Shown in pieces: positions 19,660 through 28,334 of a DNA stretch of 64,000 nt. The notes under the pieces were generated by a model. That model ran no database searches and was not told where the DNA came from. It was given only the letters and a program-made list of their open reading frames with translations. The position numbers and the translations under genes were made by a program. How positions within the stretch are numbered: position 1 is the stretch's first letter; every line of letters starts with the position of its first letter. This stretch comes from Sphingobacteriia bacterium 28-36-52 (GTDB lineage Bacteria > Bacteroidota > Bacteroidia > Chitinophagales > Chitinophagaceae), in assembly GCA_002281575.1 (NCBI GenBank), contig NCGN01000006.1, forward strand, positions 120,618 to 184,617, written 5' to 3'.

Positions 19660-20454
19660 ATGGAATTAAGCGAAATCATACCACATATAGAAGTGCTCAT
19701 TTTTGCCAGTGAAAAACCATTGACTTCATTGGACATTGTAGAGCTCATCAATAATAGTTTTGGATTTTTAGAAGAAAGAATTTCGCTAGACCAGGTGGAA
19801 ACAGCTGTTGAAGGCATAAGAGAAAAATATTCCGCAGAATTTTATCCATTTGAAGTTAGAGAAAGTGGAGGCGGATGGCAATTCCTGACTAAGAAAGACT
19901 ACCATAAAACCATTGCACAACTAAATGGAGACAAATTTTTAAAGCGCCTATCTAATGCTGCATTAGAAACTTTGGCAATCATTGGCTATAAGCAACCCAT
20001 TACAAAAGGAGAAATCGAAGCCATCAGAGGGGTAAACAGCGACTACTCTATACAGAAATTATTAGAAAAAGAATTGATCTTAATAAGTGGAAGGAACGAG
20101 CAATTGCCAGGTAAACCATTGGTTTATGCTACTTCAAAAACATTTATGGATTATTTTGGTATTAACAGTGCCGCCGATTTACCTAAAATAAAAGAAGTAC
20201 TAGCAGAACAAATAGTAGAAGGTACTATAATAAGACCAGAAGACTTTACCGATAACCAAATTGCCAATGCAATGGCAGAATTGCCTACCGACGAAGAGTT
20301 AATTGAAGGCGATGTCTCTGATTTAAAAGTGAATGAAGAAGGTGAGCTTATCATTACCGAATTGAATGAATCATCTGATGACACCAACGAAAATGCGGAC
20401 GATGAATCAAACAATTTATCAAACGATGTTGAAGACGAGAATAATCCGCAATAG
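19660..20454 (+). CDS. scpB: Segregation and condensation protein ScpB
   Basis: The winged-helix partner of ScpA and SMC in chromosome condensation. The two winged-helix domains occupy about residues 1-185, with the recognisable block LETLAIIGYKQPITKGEIEAIRGVNSDY cut here into LETLAIIGYKQPITK and GEIEAIRGV, and the wing GKPLVYATSKTFMDYFGI. The last 65 residues are a strongly acidic, low-complexity tail rich in Glu, Asp, Asn and Ser, longer than in the shortest family members. It precedes lysA closely. Confidence 0.93.
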   Translation: MELSEIIPHIEVLIFASEKPLTSLDIVELINNSFGFLEERISLDQVETAVEGIREKYSAEFYPFEVRESGGGWQFLTKKDYHKTIAQLNGDKFLKRLSNAALETLAIIGYKQPITKGEIEAIRGVNSDYSIQKLLEKELILISGRNEQLPGKPLVYATSKTFMDYFGINSAADLPKIKEVLAEQIVEGTIIRPEDFTDNQIANAMAELPTDEELIEGDVSDLKVNEEGELIITELNESSDDTNENADDESNNLSNDVEDENNPQ

Positions 20455-20472
20455 TTGGATTATCTTTACACC

Positions 20473-21687
20473 ATGTCTTTAAATATTTCCAACGAACAAT
20501 TACAAGCAGCTGCAACACAATATGGTACGCCATTGTATGTATACCATGCAGAAAAAATAACTGCACAATACCAAGAATTACAAAAATCATTCGAAGGCGT
20601 TTATACCCGTTTTTTTTATGCATGCAAAGCACTTACCAATCTTTCTGTATTAAAACATATTCAATCAATTGGATGCAATATTGATTGCAGTTCAATAAAT
20701 GAAGTTTACCTAGCAATCAAAGCAGGTTTTAATCCAGAACAAATTCTTTATACAAGCAATGGCATTGCATTTGAAGAGATTATAGCCGCCGTTGAAGCAG
20801 GTGTTTCGGTTAATATAGACAGTCTAAGTAATTTAGAAAAGTTTGGGAAAGCATATGGCAGCAGGTATCCAGTTGGCATTAGACTAAGGCCCAATATTAT
20901 GGCCGGTGGAAATTTAAAAATTTCAACCGGCCACAATGGAAGTAAGTTTGGAATTCCAATAGAGCAATTAGATGAAATTCTTTCTATTAAAGACCAATAT
21001 CAATTGCGCATTAATTGCTTGCATGTGCACACGGGTAGTGAAATAAAAGATGTAGAAGTTTTTATTAAAGTTGCAGATATTTTTTTTGACCTAGTGCCCC
21101 ATTTTCAAGACCTACAAGTATTAGATATGGGAGGTGGATTTAAAGTGCCTTATCAAAAGAAAGAAAAAGGAACAGATATTCCATTGCTGGCCAAAAAAGT
21201 AGGAGAAGTCTTGAATAAGTTTGAATCTACATATGGTAAAAAATTTCAAGTTTGGTTTGAGCCCGGCAAATATTTAGTGAGTGAATGTGGTTATTTAATT
21301 ACCAGCGTAAATGTGTTAAAAGAAACACCTACTGTGCTATTTGCAGGCATTAACAGTGGGTTTAACCATTTAATACGCCCAATGTTTTATGAGGCTTACC
21401 ATCCCATCAGAAATATCAGCAACCCCAATGGACTATTAAAGCATTATGCTGTAACTGGTAATATTTGTGAAACAGACAATTTTGCTTGGGACAGACCAAT
21501 TAATGAAATAAGAGAAAATGATTTATTGGTTATTGACAATGCGGGCGCCTACGGGTTTGAAATGGGCAGTAATTATAATTCCAGATTTTTACCCGCACAG
21601 GTATTGTATAAAGCAGGCCAAATGCAACTGATTAGAAAAAGGGATACGCTAGAAGATTTAATAAAAAATCAGATCGAGATCAATTAA
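20473..21687 (+). CDS. lysA: Diaminopimelate decarboxylase
   Basis: Catalyses the last step of lysine synthesis, decarboxylating meso-diaminopimelate with pyridoxal phosphate. With the ATG at 20473 it has 404 residues; an upstream TTG right after the scpB stop would add only six residues, so ATG was preferred. The PLP lysine is Lys52 in FYACKALTN. Other fold-III motifs are HVHTGSEI, DMGGGFKVPY, EPGKYLVSECG, and the C-terminal NAGAYGFEMGSNYN. It starts 18 bases after scpB. Confidence 0.94.
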   Translation: MSLNISNEQLQAAATQYGTPLYVYHAEKITAQYQELQKSFEGVYTRFFYACKALTNLSVLKHIQSIGCNIDCSSINEVYLAIKAGFNPEQILYTSNGIAFEEIIAAVEAGVSVNIDSLSNLEKFGKAYGSRYPVGIRLRPNIMAGGNLKISTGHNGSKFGIPIEQLDEILSIKDQYQLRINCLHVHTGSEIKDVEVFIKVADIFFDLVPHFQDLQVLDMGGGFKVPYQKKEKGTDIPLLAKKVGEVLNKFESTYGKKFQVWFEPGKYLVSECGYLITSVNVLKETPTVLFAGINSGFNHLIRPMFYEAYHPIRNISNPNGLLKHYAVTGNICETDNFAWDRPINEIRENDLLVIDNAGAYGFEMGSNYNSRFLPAQVLYKAGQMQLIRKRDTLEDLIKNQIEIN

Positions 21688-21712
21688 GAACAATTCAGTA
21701 GTTTACAGTACC

Positions 21713-22483
21713 ATGATTACGCTAAAAAATATAAGTAAAAGCTTTGATGACCGAGTAATTATTCAGGGAATTGATGTTGTAATGGAGAGCGGCAAATGCA
21801 ACTTAATCATTGGTTCAAGTGGGAGTGGAAAAACAGTACTCACAAAATGCATAGTAGGATTAATTAAACCCAATGAGGGAAGCATTGAATTTGATGGAGA
21901 AGACCTGCTATTAATGGATGAAAAAACAAGGAAACAACTTCGTCAGCAGATAGGCATGCTCTTTCAAGGGAATGCGTTATTTGATTCAATGACGGTTCAA
22001 GAAAATGTAAAGTTTCCATTAGACATGTTTACCAAATTAACCCATGCAGAGAAATTAAAAAAAGTAGATGAGGTATTAGATAGGGTTAATTTAAAAGATG
22101 CGCATAAAAGATTTCCAGCAGAAATTAGTGGGGGAATGAAAAAAAGGGTAGGTATTGCACGATCCATTGTGTTAAACCCTAAATACTTATTTTGCGATGA
22201 GCCCAATTCTGGGTTAGATCCACAAACATCCATGGTAATAGACAAGCTAATTAAAGAAATTACCGCCGAGTTCAAAATGACTACCGTGGTAGTTACACAT
22301 GACATGAATAGTGTAATGGAAATTGGAGACCATATTTTGTATTTGTACAATGGAAAGAAACAGTGGGAAGGATCTAATAAAGACATCATTTTCAGTAAAG
22401 ATCAACTATTGAATGATTTTATTTTTGCCTCAGAGTTCTTGCAAGACGCCAAGCAAATGCGCATGCAAGAAGCTGGCAAATAA
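21713..22483 (+). CDS. ABC transporter ATPase, MlaF-type
   Basis: A 256-residue ABC ATPase with Walker A GSSGSGKT at 34-41, a Q-loop in GMLFQGNALFDSM, the signature SGGMKKR at 139-145 and Walker B LFCDEP at 159-164 followed by SGLDP. The variant signature SGGMKKRV and the FQGNALFDSMTV block are characteristic of MlaF (phospholipid trafficking) ATPases. No permease is adjacent; the MlaE-type permease at 9093-9830 is the likely partner. It follows lysA by 25 bases. Confidence 0.88.
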   Translation: MITLKNISKSFDDRVIIQGIDVVMESGKCNLIIGSSGSGKTVLTKCIVGLIKPNEGSIEFDGEDLLLMDEKTRKQLRQQIGMLFQGNALFDSMTVQENVKFPLDMFTKLTHAEKLKKVDEVLDRVNLKDAHKRFPAEISGGMKKRVGIARSIVLNPKYLFCDEPNSGLDPQTSMVIDKLIKEITAEFKMTTVVVTHDMNSVMEIGDHILYLYNGKKQWEGSNKDIIFSKDQLLNDFIFASEFLQDAKQMRMQEAGK

Positions 22484-22506
22484 ACATTAACAAACAATTT
22501 AATTTT

Positions 22507-23016
22507 ATGATTCGAAAGTATTTTTTTGCTTTCTTGGTTTCAGTATTCAGCACATTGGCAATTCAAGCTCAAAGCCCTATTGACAATCGACCAAACTATA
22601 TTAAAAATCCCGCGCTACCAGAATTCAAATTAATTTTAACAGACAGTAGTTTATTCACCAACAAACTAATTCCCAAGGCCGAATTTACTTGCATTGTCTA
22701 TTTCAGTCCAGATTGTGGCCATTGCCAGTACGAGGCAGACCAGATGATTCGCAATATGGATAGTTTAAAACAAGTTCAGTTTATTTGGATCAGCTATAGA
22801 GAGTTCAATGATATTAAAGCATTTGGTAGGAAGTATCAATTTGATTTATATCCTAATATCATTATTGGAAGAGACCCCGATTATGCAGTACCCGCTTTTT
22901 TTCAGGTGAAATTCACGCCATTTGTTGCTTTATACGATCAAAAGAAGCAGTTTTTAAAAGCCTGGGAGTCGGGTGTAGAAATGCCTGAATTATTACAATT
23001 TATTCACAAAAAATAA
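22507..23016 (+). CDS. Exported thioredoxin-fold protein with CGHC active site
   Basis: A 169-residue protein with a signal sequence (hydrophobic residues 5-20, then QAQS) and a thioredoxin/TlpA-like fold. The redox motif is CGHC at 70-73 in YFSPDCGHCQYE, and the cis-proline region is VKFTPFVALYD. CGHC is the motif of protein disulfide isomerases and of some Bacteroidota TlpA-like proteins. A periplasmic thiol-disulfide role is inferred. It lies 23 bases after the MlaF-type gene; mdh has its own promoter just after it. Confidence 0.8.
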   Translation: MIRKYFFAFLVSVFSTLAIQAQSPIDNRPNYIKNPALPEFKLILTDSSLFTNKLIPKAEFTCIVYFSPDCGHCQYEADQMIRNMDSLKQVQFIWISYREFNDIKAFGRKYQFDLYPNIIIGRDPDYAVPAFFQVKFTPFVALYDQKKQFLKAWESGVEMPELLQFIHKK

Positions 23017-23028
23017 GGCTGCTGCACG

Positions 23029-23036
23029 TACCTTTG
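23029..23036 (+). promoter_or_regulatory. Bacteroidota-type -7 element upstream of mdh
   Basis: TACCTTTG matches the consensus TAnnTTTG exactly and lies 27 bases before the mdh ATG. The -33 region has only TTC at the expected place (about 23003), so it is an incomplete promoter match. Confidence 0.5.
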
Positions 23037-23063
23037 CACCACTTAATTTAACCACTTTAAATA

Positions 23064-24002
23064 ATGCCGATTATGAAAGTTACTGTAGTAGGTGCTGGTG
23101 CTGTAGGAGCAACCTGTGCCGATAATATTGCCCGTAAGGAATTATGTAATGAGCTGGTATTACTAGACATCAAAGAAGGATTTGCAGAAGGCAAGGCCCA
23201 AGACATGATGCAAACAGCTGCTTTACTAGGTTTTGACACTAAAATTACCGGAAGCACCAACGACTACAGTAAAACTGCAGGCAGTGATGTGGTAGTAATT
23301 ACTTCGGGCTTACCACGTAAACCAGGTATGACTCGCGAAGAATTAATTGGTACCAATGCAGGTATTGTAAAAGGTGTTTGTGAAAATATTTTAAAGTATT
23401 CACCTAATGCTATAATCATAGTGATTAGTAACCCAATGGATACCATGACCTATTTGGCTTTAACTGCAACAGGGTTGCCAAAAAATAGAATCATTGGAAT
23501 GGGTGGCACATTAGACAGCAGCCGTTTCAAGTATCAATTGAGCCAACACTTAAATTGCAGCCCAGCCGATTTAAATGCATTGGTAGTAGGTGGGCATGGA
23601 GATACTACCATGATTCCATTAATACGTTATGCAACTTGGAACAGTGCACCTGTAACCAATTTCCTTTCTACAGAACAACAACAACAAATTGTAAATGATA
23701 CCATGGTAGGTGGAGCAACATTGACTAAATTAATAGGCACTTCTGCTTGGTATGCACCAGGTGCTGCAGGAGCAGCTTTAGTTGAAAGCATTGTTCGCGA
23801 CGAGAAAAAATTATTTACTTGCTGCGTAAGCTTAGAAGGTGAATATGGTCAGAACGATATTTGCTTAGGCGTTCCTGTAACTATTGGAAAGAATGGTTGG
23901 GAAAAAATAATCGACCTTAAATTAAACGCAGAAGAACAAGCTGCTTTTAACAAGAGTGCAGATGCAGTAAGAAGCATGAATGATGTTCTAAAAACTTTAT
24001 AG
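23064..24002 (+). CDS. mdh: Malate dehydrogenase
   Basis: Interconverts malate and oxaloacetate with NAD in the TCA cycle. A 312-residue enzyme of the lactate-dehydrogenase-like malate dehydrogenase group. Motifs are the nucleotide-binding GAGAVGATCADN, substrate arginines in GLPRKPGMTREEL, the NPMDTMTYL block and the catalytic histidine in GGHGDTTMIPL. Arginine in the RKPGM loop supports malate rather than lactate specificity. A second ATG three codons downstream (MKVTVVGAG) is an equally good start. maeB in the same window uses the same substrate. Confidence 0.96.
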   Translation: MPIMKVTVVGAGAVGATCADNIARKELCNELVLLDIKEGFAEGKAQDMMQTAALLGFDTKITGSTNDYSKTAGSDVVVITSGLPRKPGMTREELIGTNAGIVKGVCENILKYSPNAIIIVISNPMDTMTYLALTATGLPKNRIIGMGGTLDSSRFKYQLSQHLNCSPADLNALVVGGHGDTTMIPLIRYATWNSAPVTNFLSTEQQQQIVNDTMVGGATLTKLIGTSAWYAPGAAGAALVESIVRDEKKLFTCCVSLEGEYGQNDICLGVPVTIGKNGWEKIIDLKLNAEEQAAFNKSADAVRSMNDVLKTL

Positions 24003-24005
24003 TAA

Positions 24006-25025
24006 CTAAATCCACTGCATTGCCATTGCAGCAATGCTTTCGGTATCTTGTAACTGCATACAGTTAAAATGCCCTTTGGGGCATTTTCTTTTGCCGTAAT
24101 TACTACAAGGTTGACAAGATAAATTAGGAACAATAAAATTGTGATAGGCTATTCTATTTTTATGTAAAGCCAATTGCTCTGCCCCATAATAAGGTTCCAC
24201 CGCCAACATAGGAGAAGTGCCTCCCCAGATGGCCAATACTTTTTTATTAAAAGCACAAGCAATATATTGTAAACCGGTATCGTGAGAAATAACCAGTTTT
24301 GCTTGTTTTACTAAATCAGCAGATTCATGCAAAGAGAATTTACCACAAGCGTTATAAACACGAATAGAATCTATGCTAGCAATTGTATCACCTTCTAACT
24401 GATCTTCTTTACCTCCAATTAAAATAATGGGATATGGAATTTGAGCACATAATTGCTGCAGCTTAGGAATAGGCAATTTTTTGGTAGCGTAAGAAGCCCC
24501 AATTACAATAGCAATGTATCCAAATTGATGCGAAGAAGGAATATCAGTAATTTGAATACCCTTTCCTTCAGGAATAAAATAATCAAGTCCTTGTTCATCA
24601 TTTACTATACCTAGAGGAGCCAGTGCATCTAAGCTTCGAAGTGTAATATGTCTATCAGGCATTTGGTTAATCCCAAAACGAGTGAGCAGCCACTTTTGTC
24701 TACTTAATTTATGAAAAGCATATGCAGGTACTTTTAATTGAAACTGAATAAGCCAAGACCGAAAGTTTTTATGTAAGTCAATAATATAATCAAACTGTTG
24801 GCTCATTAATTGAGGAACAAGCTCATTGAGGTTATTATTAAAATAATGAAAATGGTCTATATACGGGTTGGCTTCTGTAACTGCTTTCATGGAAAGCTTG
24901 GTTAAAAAATGTACTTCAACGCCAGGCAATTGTTGTTTTAAACACCTAAATACAGGAGAAGCCAACACTATATCACCTATTGAAGAAAAACGAATGACCA
25001 ATATTTTTTTTGTTGAAGCTTCCAT
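24006..25025 (-). CDS. Glycosyltransferase family 9 (heptosyltransferase-like)
   Basis: A 339-residue GT9-family enzyme that would transfer a heptose or related sugar from an ADP-sugar to lipopolysaccharide core. The N-terminal Rossmann block is VIRFSSIGDIVLASPVFRCL, and the C-terminal donor-binding region has ISHDTGLQYIACAFNK and ALWGGTSP. The extreme C-terminus carries a cysteine-rich stretch (CQPCSNYGKRKC, then FNC) common in Bacteroidota GT9 proteins. The gene converges on mdh with a 3-base gap, and no terminator hairpin is visible between them. Confidence 0.9.
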   Translation of the reverse strand: MEASTKKILVIRFSSIGDIVLASPVFRCLKQQLPGVEVHFLTKLSMKAVTEANPYIDHFHYFNNNLNELVPQLMSQQFDYIIDLHKNFRSWLIQFQLKVPAYAFHKLSRQKWLLTRFGINQMPDRHITLRSLDALAPLGIVNDEQGLDYFIPEGKGIQITDIPSSHQFGYIAIVIGASYATKKLPIPKLQQLCAQIPYPIILIGGKEDQLEGDTIASIDSIRVYNACGKFSLHESADLVKQAKLVISHDTGLQYIACAFNKKVLAIWGGTSPMLAVEPYYGAEQLALHKNRIAYHNFIVPNLSCQPCSNYGKRKCPKGHFNCMQLQDTESIAAMAMQWI

Positions 25026-25041
25026 GGTCGATCTAATTAAT

Positions 25042-26292
25042 TTAGGAATGTTTTTCTACAAAATCTAAATCTTTATGAAAAGTTTCTTCGGTAAAATAAA
25101 AAGCAATTAATGTAATGCACATGATAATTACACCAGTGATAATGCCACTCTGAATTAAAGACCAACCCCAGTTCTGCTGAAATAAATTCAGGAACATTAA
25201 GTTAATCAACGGCAATGCTCCCCTTACCATATTAGGTATAGTGGTAGCTGCAGTAGCCCTTAAATTGGTTCCAAACTGCTCCGCCCCCATGGTAACAAAA
25301 ATGGCCCAGAACCCTGTACTAAAGCCCAACATACCGCAAATAAAATACATAGTAGTATCATTATTATTTAAGCCGCTGTAGAAAAACAGTAGGCATGCTA
25401 TGCATAGTAAATAGAAAGAAAGTAAGGCTTTTTTCCTACTCTTAAAATATTGACTAATCAATCCAATTAAAATATCTCCAATGGCTATACCCACATAAGC
25501 AAACATGATGGCCCTTCCACTTTCAATTTTGTTTTCACCATACAATGCGCCGGCAAAACGATTGCTTAGGTTTACTAAAATACCAATCACATACCAGGTA
25601 GGCAAACCAATTAAAATGGCCAACAAATATTTTTTAAACCTTTTACGGTTATTAAAAAACATAAAGAAATTCCCTTTCTGTATGCCAACTTGTTCTTTTA
25701 AACTATGGAACATGCCACTTTCTGTAACAGAAATGCGTAATAACAATAAACCAATGCCCAATCCTCCGCCAATCATATAACAGAGTCTCCAATCATTGGT
25801 GAGCTTGTAAATAAAATAAGCAAATACTGCTCCAAACAAACCAATACCTGCAACCAATGAAGTACCAACCCCTCTTTTTTCTTTGGGTAGCAATTCACTT
25901 ACCAATGTAATTCCTGCACCCAATTCACCCGCTAAGCCAATACCAGCAATGAATCGCGCCCAAGCATATTGATCTACTGTTTGTACAAATCCTGTTGCAA
26001 AATTGGCAACAGAATAAAGTGCAATTGATCCAAATAATACACTCAATCTCCCTTTTTTATCTCCAATGGTTCCCCATAATACGCCTCCTATTAACAAACC
26101 TACCATCTGCCAATTGATAATTTTGGTACTGGCAGCAATTACTTGCACACTATCAGTTAAGGGAATACCAATACCGGCTAAACTTGGTTCACGAACAATT
26201 GTAAAAAGTAATAAATCGTAAATGTCAACAAAATAACCCAGGGCTGCTACTATTACAGGAAGAGAAAATATACCGTATTTTTTAGCCGTCAT
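25042..26292 (-). CDS. Major facilitator superfamily transporter
   Basis: A 416-residue inner-membrane transporter with about 12 hydrophobic segments. The loop 2-3 motif is GDKKGRLSVLFGS, and the arrangement resembles the metabolite:proton symporter group (sugar, dicarboxylate or aromatic-acid carriers). The substrate cannot be determined. It starts 5 bases after the DedA gene stop and ends 16 bases before the glycosyltransferase start, so three minus-strand genes may be co-transcribed. Confidence 0.85.
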   Translation of the reverse strand: MTAKKYGIFSLPVIVAALGYFVDIYDLLLFTIVREPSLAGIGIPLTDSVQVIAASTKIINWQMVGLLIGGVLWGTIGDKKGRLSVLFGSIALYSVANFATGFVQTVDQYAWARFIAGIGLAGELGAGITLVSELLPKEKRGVGTSLVAGIGLFGAVFAYFIYKLTNDWRLCYMIGGGLGIGLLLLRISVTESGMFHSLKEQVGIQKGNFFMFFNNRKRFKKYLLAILIGLPTWYVIGILVNLSNRFAGALYGENKIESGRAIMFAYVGIAIGDILIGLISQYFKSRKKALLSFYLLCIACLLFFYSGLNNNDTTMYFICGMLGFSTGFWAIFVTMGAEQFGTNLRATAATTIPNMVRGALPLINLMFLNLFQQNWGWSLIQSGIITGVIIMCITLIAFYFTEETFHKDLDFVEKHS

Positions 26293-26297
26293 GATGA

Positions 26298-26969
26298 TTA
26301 CTTCTTTTTGTTAAATACCAATTTCATGATTACCGGCGCAGTTGTAACTGCCACTATTCCTAACACAATAATTTCTAAATGATCTTTTAAATCAAATCCA
26401 AATTGTGCCAATATCCATTTCTGTAAAAAATGGCCAGCAAAAAGCATACTACCAACCCATGCTATACAACCAACCACATTAAAGAAACTAAACTTTTTTT
26501 GATCCATTTGCACAATGCCTGCAACAATGGGAGCGAAGGTTCTTACAATTGGAATAAAACGTGCTACAATAATTGCACCACCACCATGCTTTTCATAAAA
26601 CTCATGTGCTTGTTGCAAGTAACGTTGTTTAAAAAACATATTTTCTTTCCATTGGTACATAGCAGGCCCAACTTTTCGGCCAAACCAATATCCGGTTGTG
26701 TTACCAATAATTCCCGCTGCGGAAATCAGCATCATAATCAACAATAAATCAAATACTTCATTCCCTGTTGGTATGAACTCATTTGCTAAGTTGGTGCTGT
26801 AAATACCCGCAACAAATAATAAACTATCTCCTGGTAAAAAAAATCCAGCAAACAATCCTGTTTCTGCAAATACCACAAACAAGATCAGCCATAACCCACC
26901 ATGCTCAATATAAAACTGAGGCTGTAATAAATTGGTCCAATGGAACTCTAATAAAATTTGCATCAACAT
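26298..26969 (-). CDS. DedA family membrane protein
   Basis: A 223-residue integral membrane protein of the DedA/VTT family, which includes lipid scramblases/flippases for undecaprenyl phosphate and phospholipids. Family landmarks are FAETGLFAGFFLPGDSLLF near the N-terminus, GYWFGRKVGPAMY and the segment GGGAIIVARFIPIVRTFAPIVAG with the conserved Arg and Pro residues. Two in-frame ATGs two codons apart could start it. Which lipid it moves is not evident. Confidence 0.92.
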   Translation of the reverse strand: MLMQILLEFHWTNLLQPQFYIEHGGLWLILFVVFAETGLFAGFFLPGDSLLFVAGIYSTNLANEFIPTGNEVFDLLLIMMLISAAGIIGNTTGYWFGRKVGPAMYQWKENMFFKQRYLQQAHEFYEKHGGGAIIVARFIPIVRTFAPIVAGIVQMDQKKFSFFNVVGCIAWVGSMLFAGHFLQKWILAQFGFDLKDHLEIIVLGIVAVTTAPVIMKLVFNKKK

Positions 26970-26988
26970 AACACTACATTAATTCAGT

Positions 26989-28242
26989 TTATGATTGCAG
27001 CTCAACTGCTCCTTCGGCTTGTAATTCTCCTTCCCATTTACTTACCACGGTGGTTGCCAATGCATTCCCTAAAACATTGGTTCCTGTTCTAAACATATCG
27101 CAGAAATGATCAATCGGCAAAATCAATGCAACCCCTTCAGGTGGAATTTTAAACATGGCACAAGTGGCCAAAACAATAATGAGGGAAGCTCTAGGAACCC
27201 CTGCAATACCCTTACTGGTTAACATCAACACCAATAACATAGTGATCTGTTCTCCAATAGGCATATGAATACCGTAAGCTTGTGCAATGGCTAAGCTGGC
27301 AAAAGTCATGTACATCATGCTTCCATCTAAATTAAAAGAATAGCCCAATGGTAAAATAAAAGACACAATACTTTTTTTACAACCAAATCTTTCCAACTCT
27401 TCAGTTAATTTAGGAAACACTGCTTCACTACTAGTAGTACTAAACGCTACTAGTAAAGGATTGGCAATTGCCTTTAATAAGCCTTTCATTCGCTTACCTA
27501 AAATGATATACCCAACGGTACATAAAAGCACCCACAATACTGCAATGCCCAAAACAAAGTAGCCAAAGTAAATAAAGTAAAAACTAAAAATGCTCAACCC
27601 TTTGTCTGCCACTACTGCTGCAAGTGTGCCAAATACCCCAAAGGGAGCAAAATTCATTACATAGCCAACAATTTTTAAAATGATATGTGCAACAACATCT
27701 AATGCATTAATTACCGGTTTCGAATACGGTCCTAAATTAGCAGCAGCCACTCCAAATAATATAGAGAATACCACAATTTGTAGAATCTCATTGGTTGCCA
27801 TTGCCTCAAAAATGCTAGACGGCACTACATGCTCAATAAATTTCTGCAGAGAAAACTCAGATGTTTTGCCCATCAAGTCTTTTAAACCAGCATTATCTGC
27901 TTGAGATAAATCAATGTAAGACCCTGGCTGAAAATAATTAACCAGAATCATTCCTACCAATAAGCTAACTAAAGAAGCGGTAACAAACCACAACATAGCT
28001 TTCCCACCTACCCTACCCACTGTTTTCAGGTCTCCCAATTTTGCTATTCCTACCACTAGTGTAGAAAATACCAACGGAGCTATAATGGTTTTTACTAATC
28101 TAATAAATATCGTTCCTAGAAGTTTGATGTTTTTTGAAAACCCAGTAATGGTTTCCGGAGCGGCATTTTCGTGTACAATATATCCAGTAATAATTCCCAA
28201 TACCATGGCAATCAGGATATAAATAGTCAGTTTATTCTTCAT
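26989..28242 (-). CDS. Dicarboxylate/amino-acid:cation symporter (DAACS family)
   Basis: A sodium- or proton-coupled carrier of the glutamate/aspartate/C4-dicarboxylate family. I start it at the ATG at 28242 (MKNKLTIYILIAM), giving about 417 residues; an upstream in-frame ATG would add 27 residues with no family character in front of the first membrane helix. Hallmarks are the serine-rich hairpin AFSTTSSEAVFPK, the unwound helix LGYSFNLDGSMMYM and DHFCDMFRTGTNVLGNA. The amino-acid permease gene is divergently oriented 92 bases away. Confidence 0.93.
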   Translation of the reverse strand: MKNKLTIYILIAMVLGIITGYIVHENAAPETITGFSKNIKLLGTIFIRLVKTIIAPLVFSTLVVGIAKLGDLKTVGRVGGKAMLWFVTASLVSLLVGMILVNYFQPGSYIDLSQADNAGLKDLMGKTSEFSLQKFIEHVVPSSIFEAMATNEILQIVVFSILFGVAAANLGPYSKPVINALDVVAHIILKIVGYVMNFAPFGVFGTLAAVVADKGLSIFSFYFIYFGYFVLGIAVLWVLLCTVGYIILGKRMKGLLKAIANPLLVAFSTTSSEAVFPKLTEELERFGCKKSIVSFILPLGYSFNLDGSMMYMTFASLAIAQAYGIHMPIGEQITMLLVLMLTSKGIAGVPRASLIIVLATCAMFKIPPEGVALILPIDHFCDMFRTGTNVLGNALATTVVSKWEGELQAEGAVELQS

Positions 28243-28334
28243 CCGGCAAAATTTGAGTTGGCAATATAGCCGTAAATTGAATATAATACCTATTTTGCCA
28301 GATAATTTAAAACCAGAACCCAATTAATAAAACT

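Noticed and set aside
28243..28334. Promoter-like boxes in the divergent region between the symporter and the amino-acid permease
   Set aside because: The candidates have a wrong inner spacing (TATTTTG) or one mismatch (AAATTTTG), so no specific site is supported although promoters must exist here.
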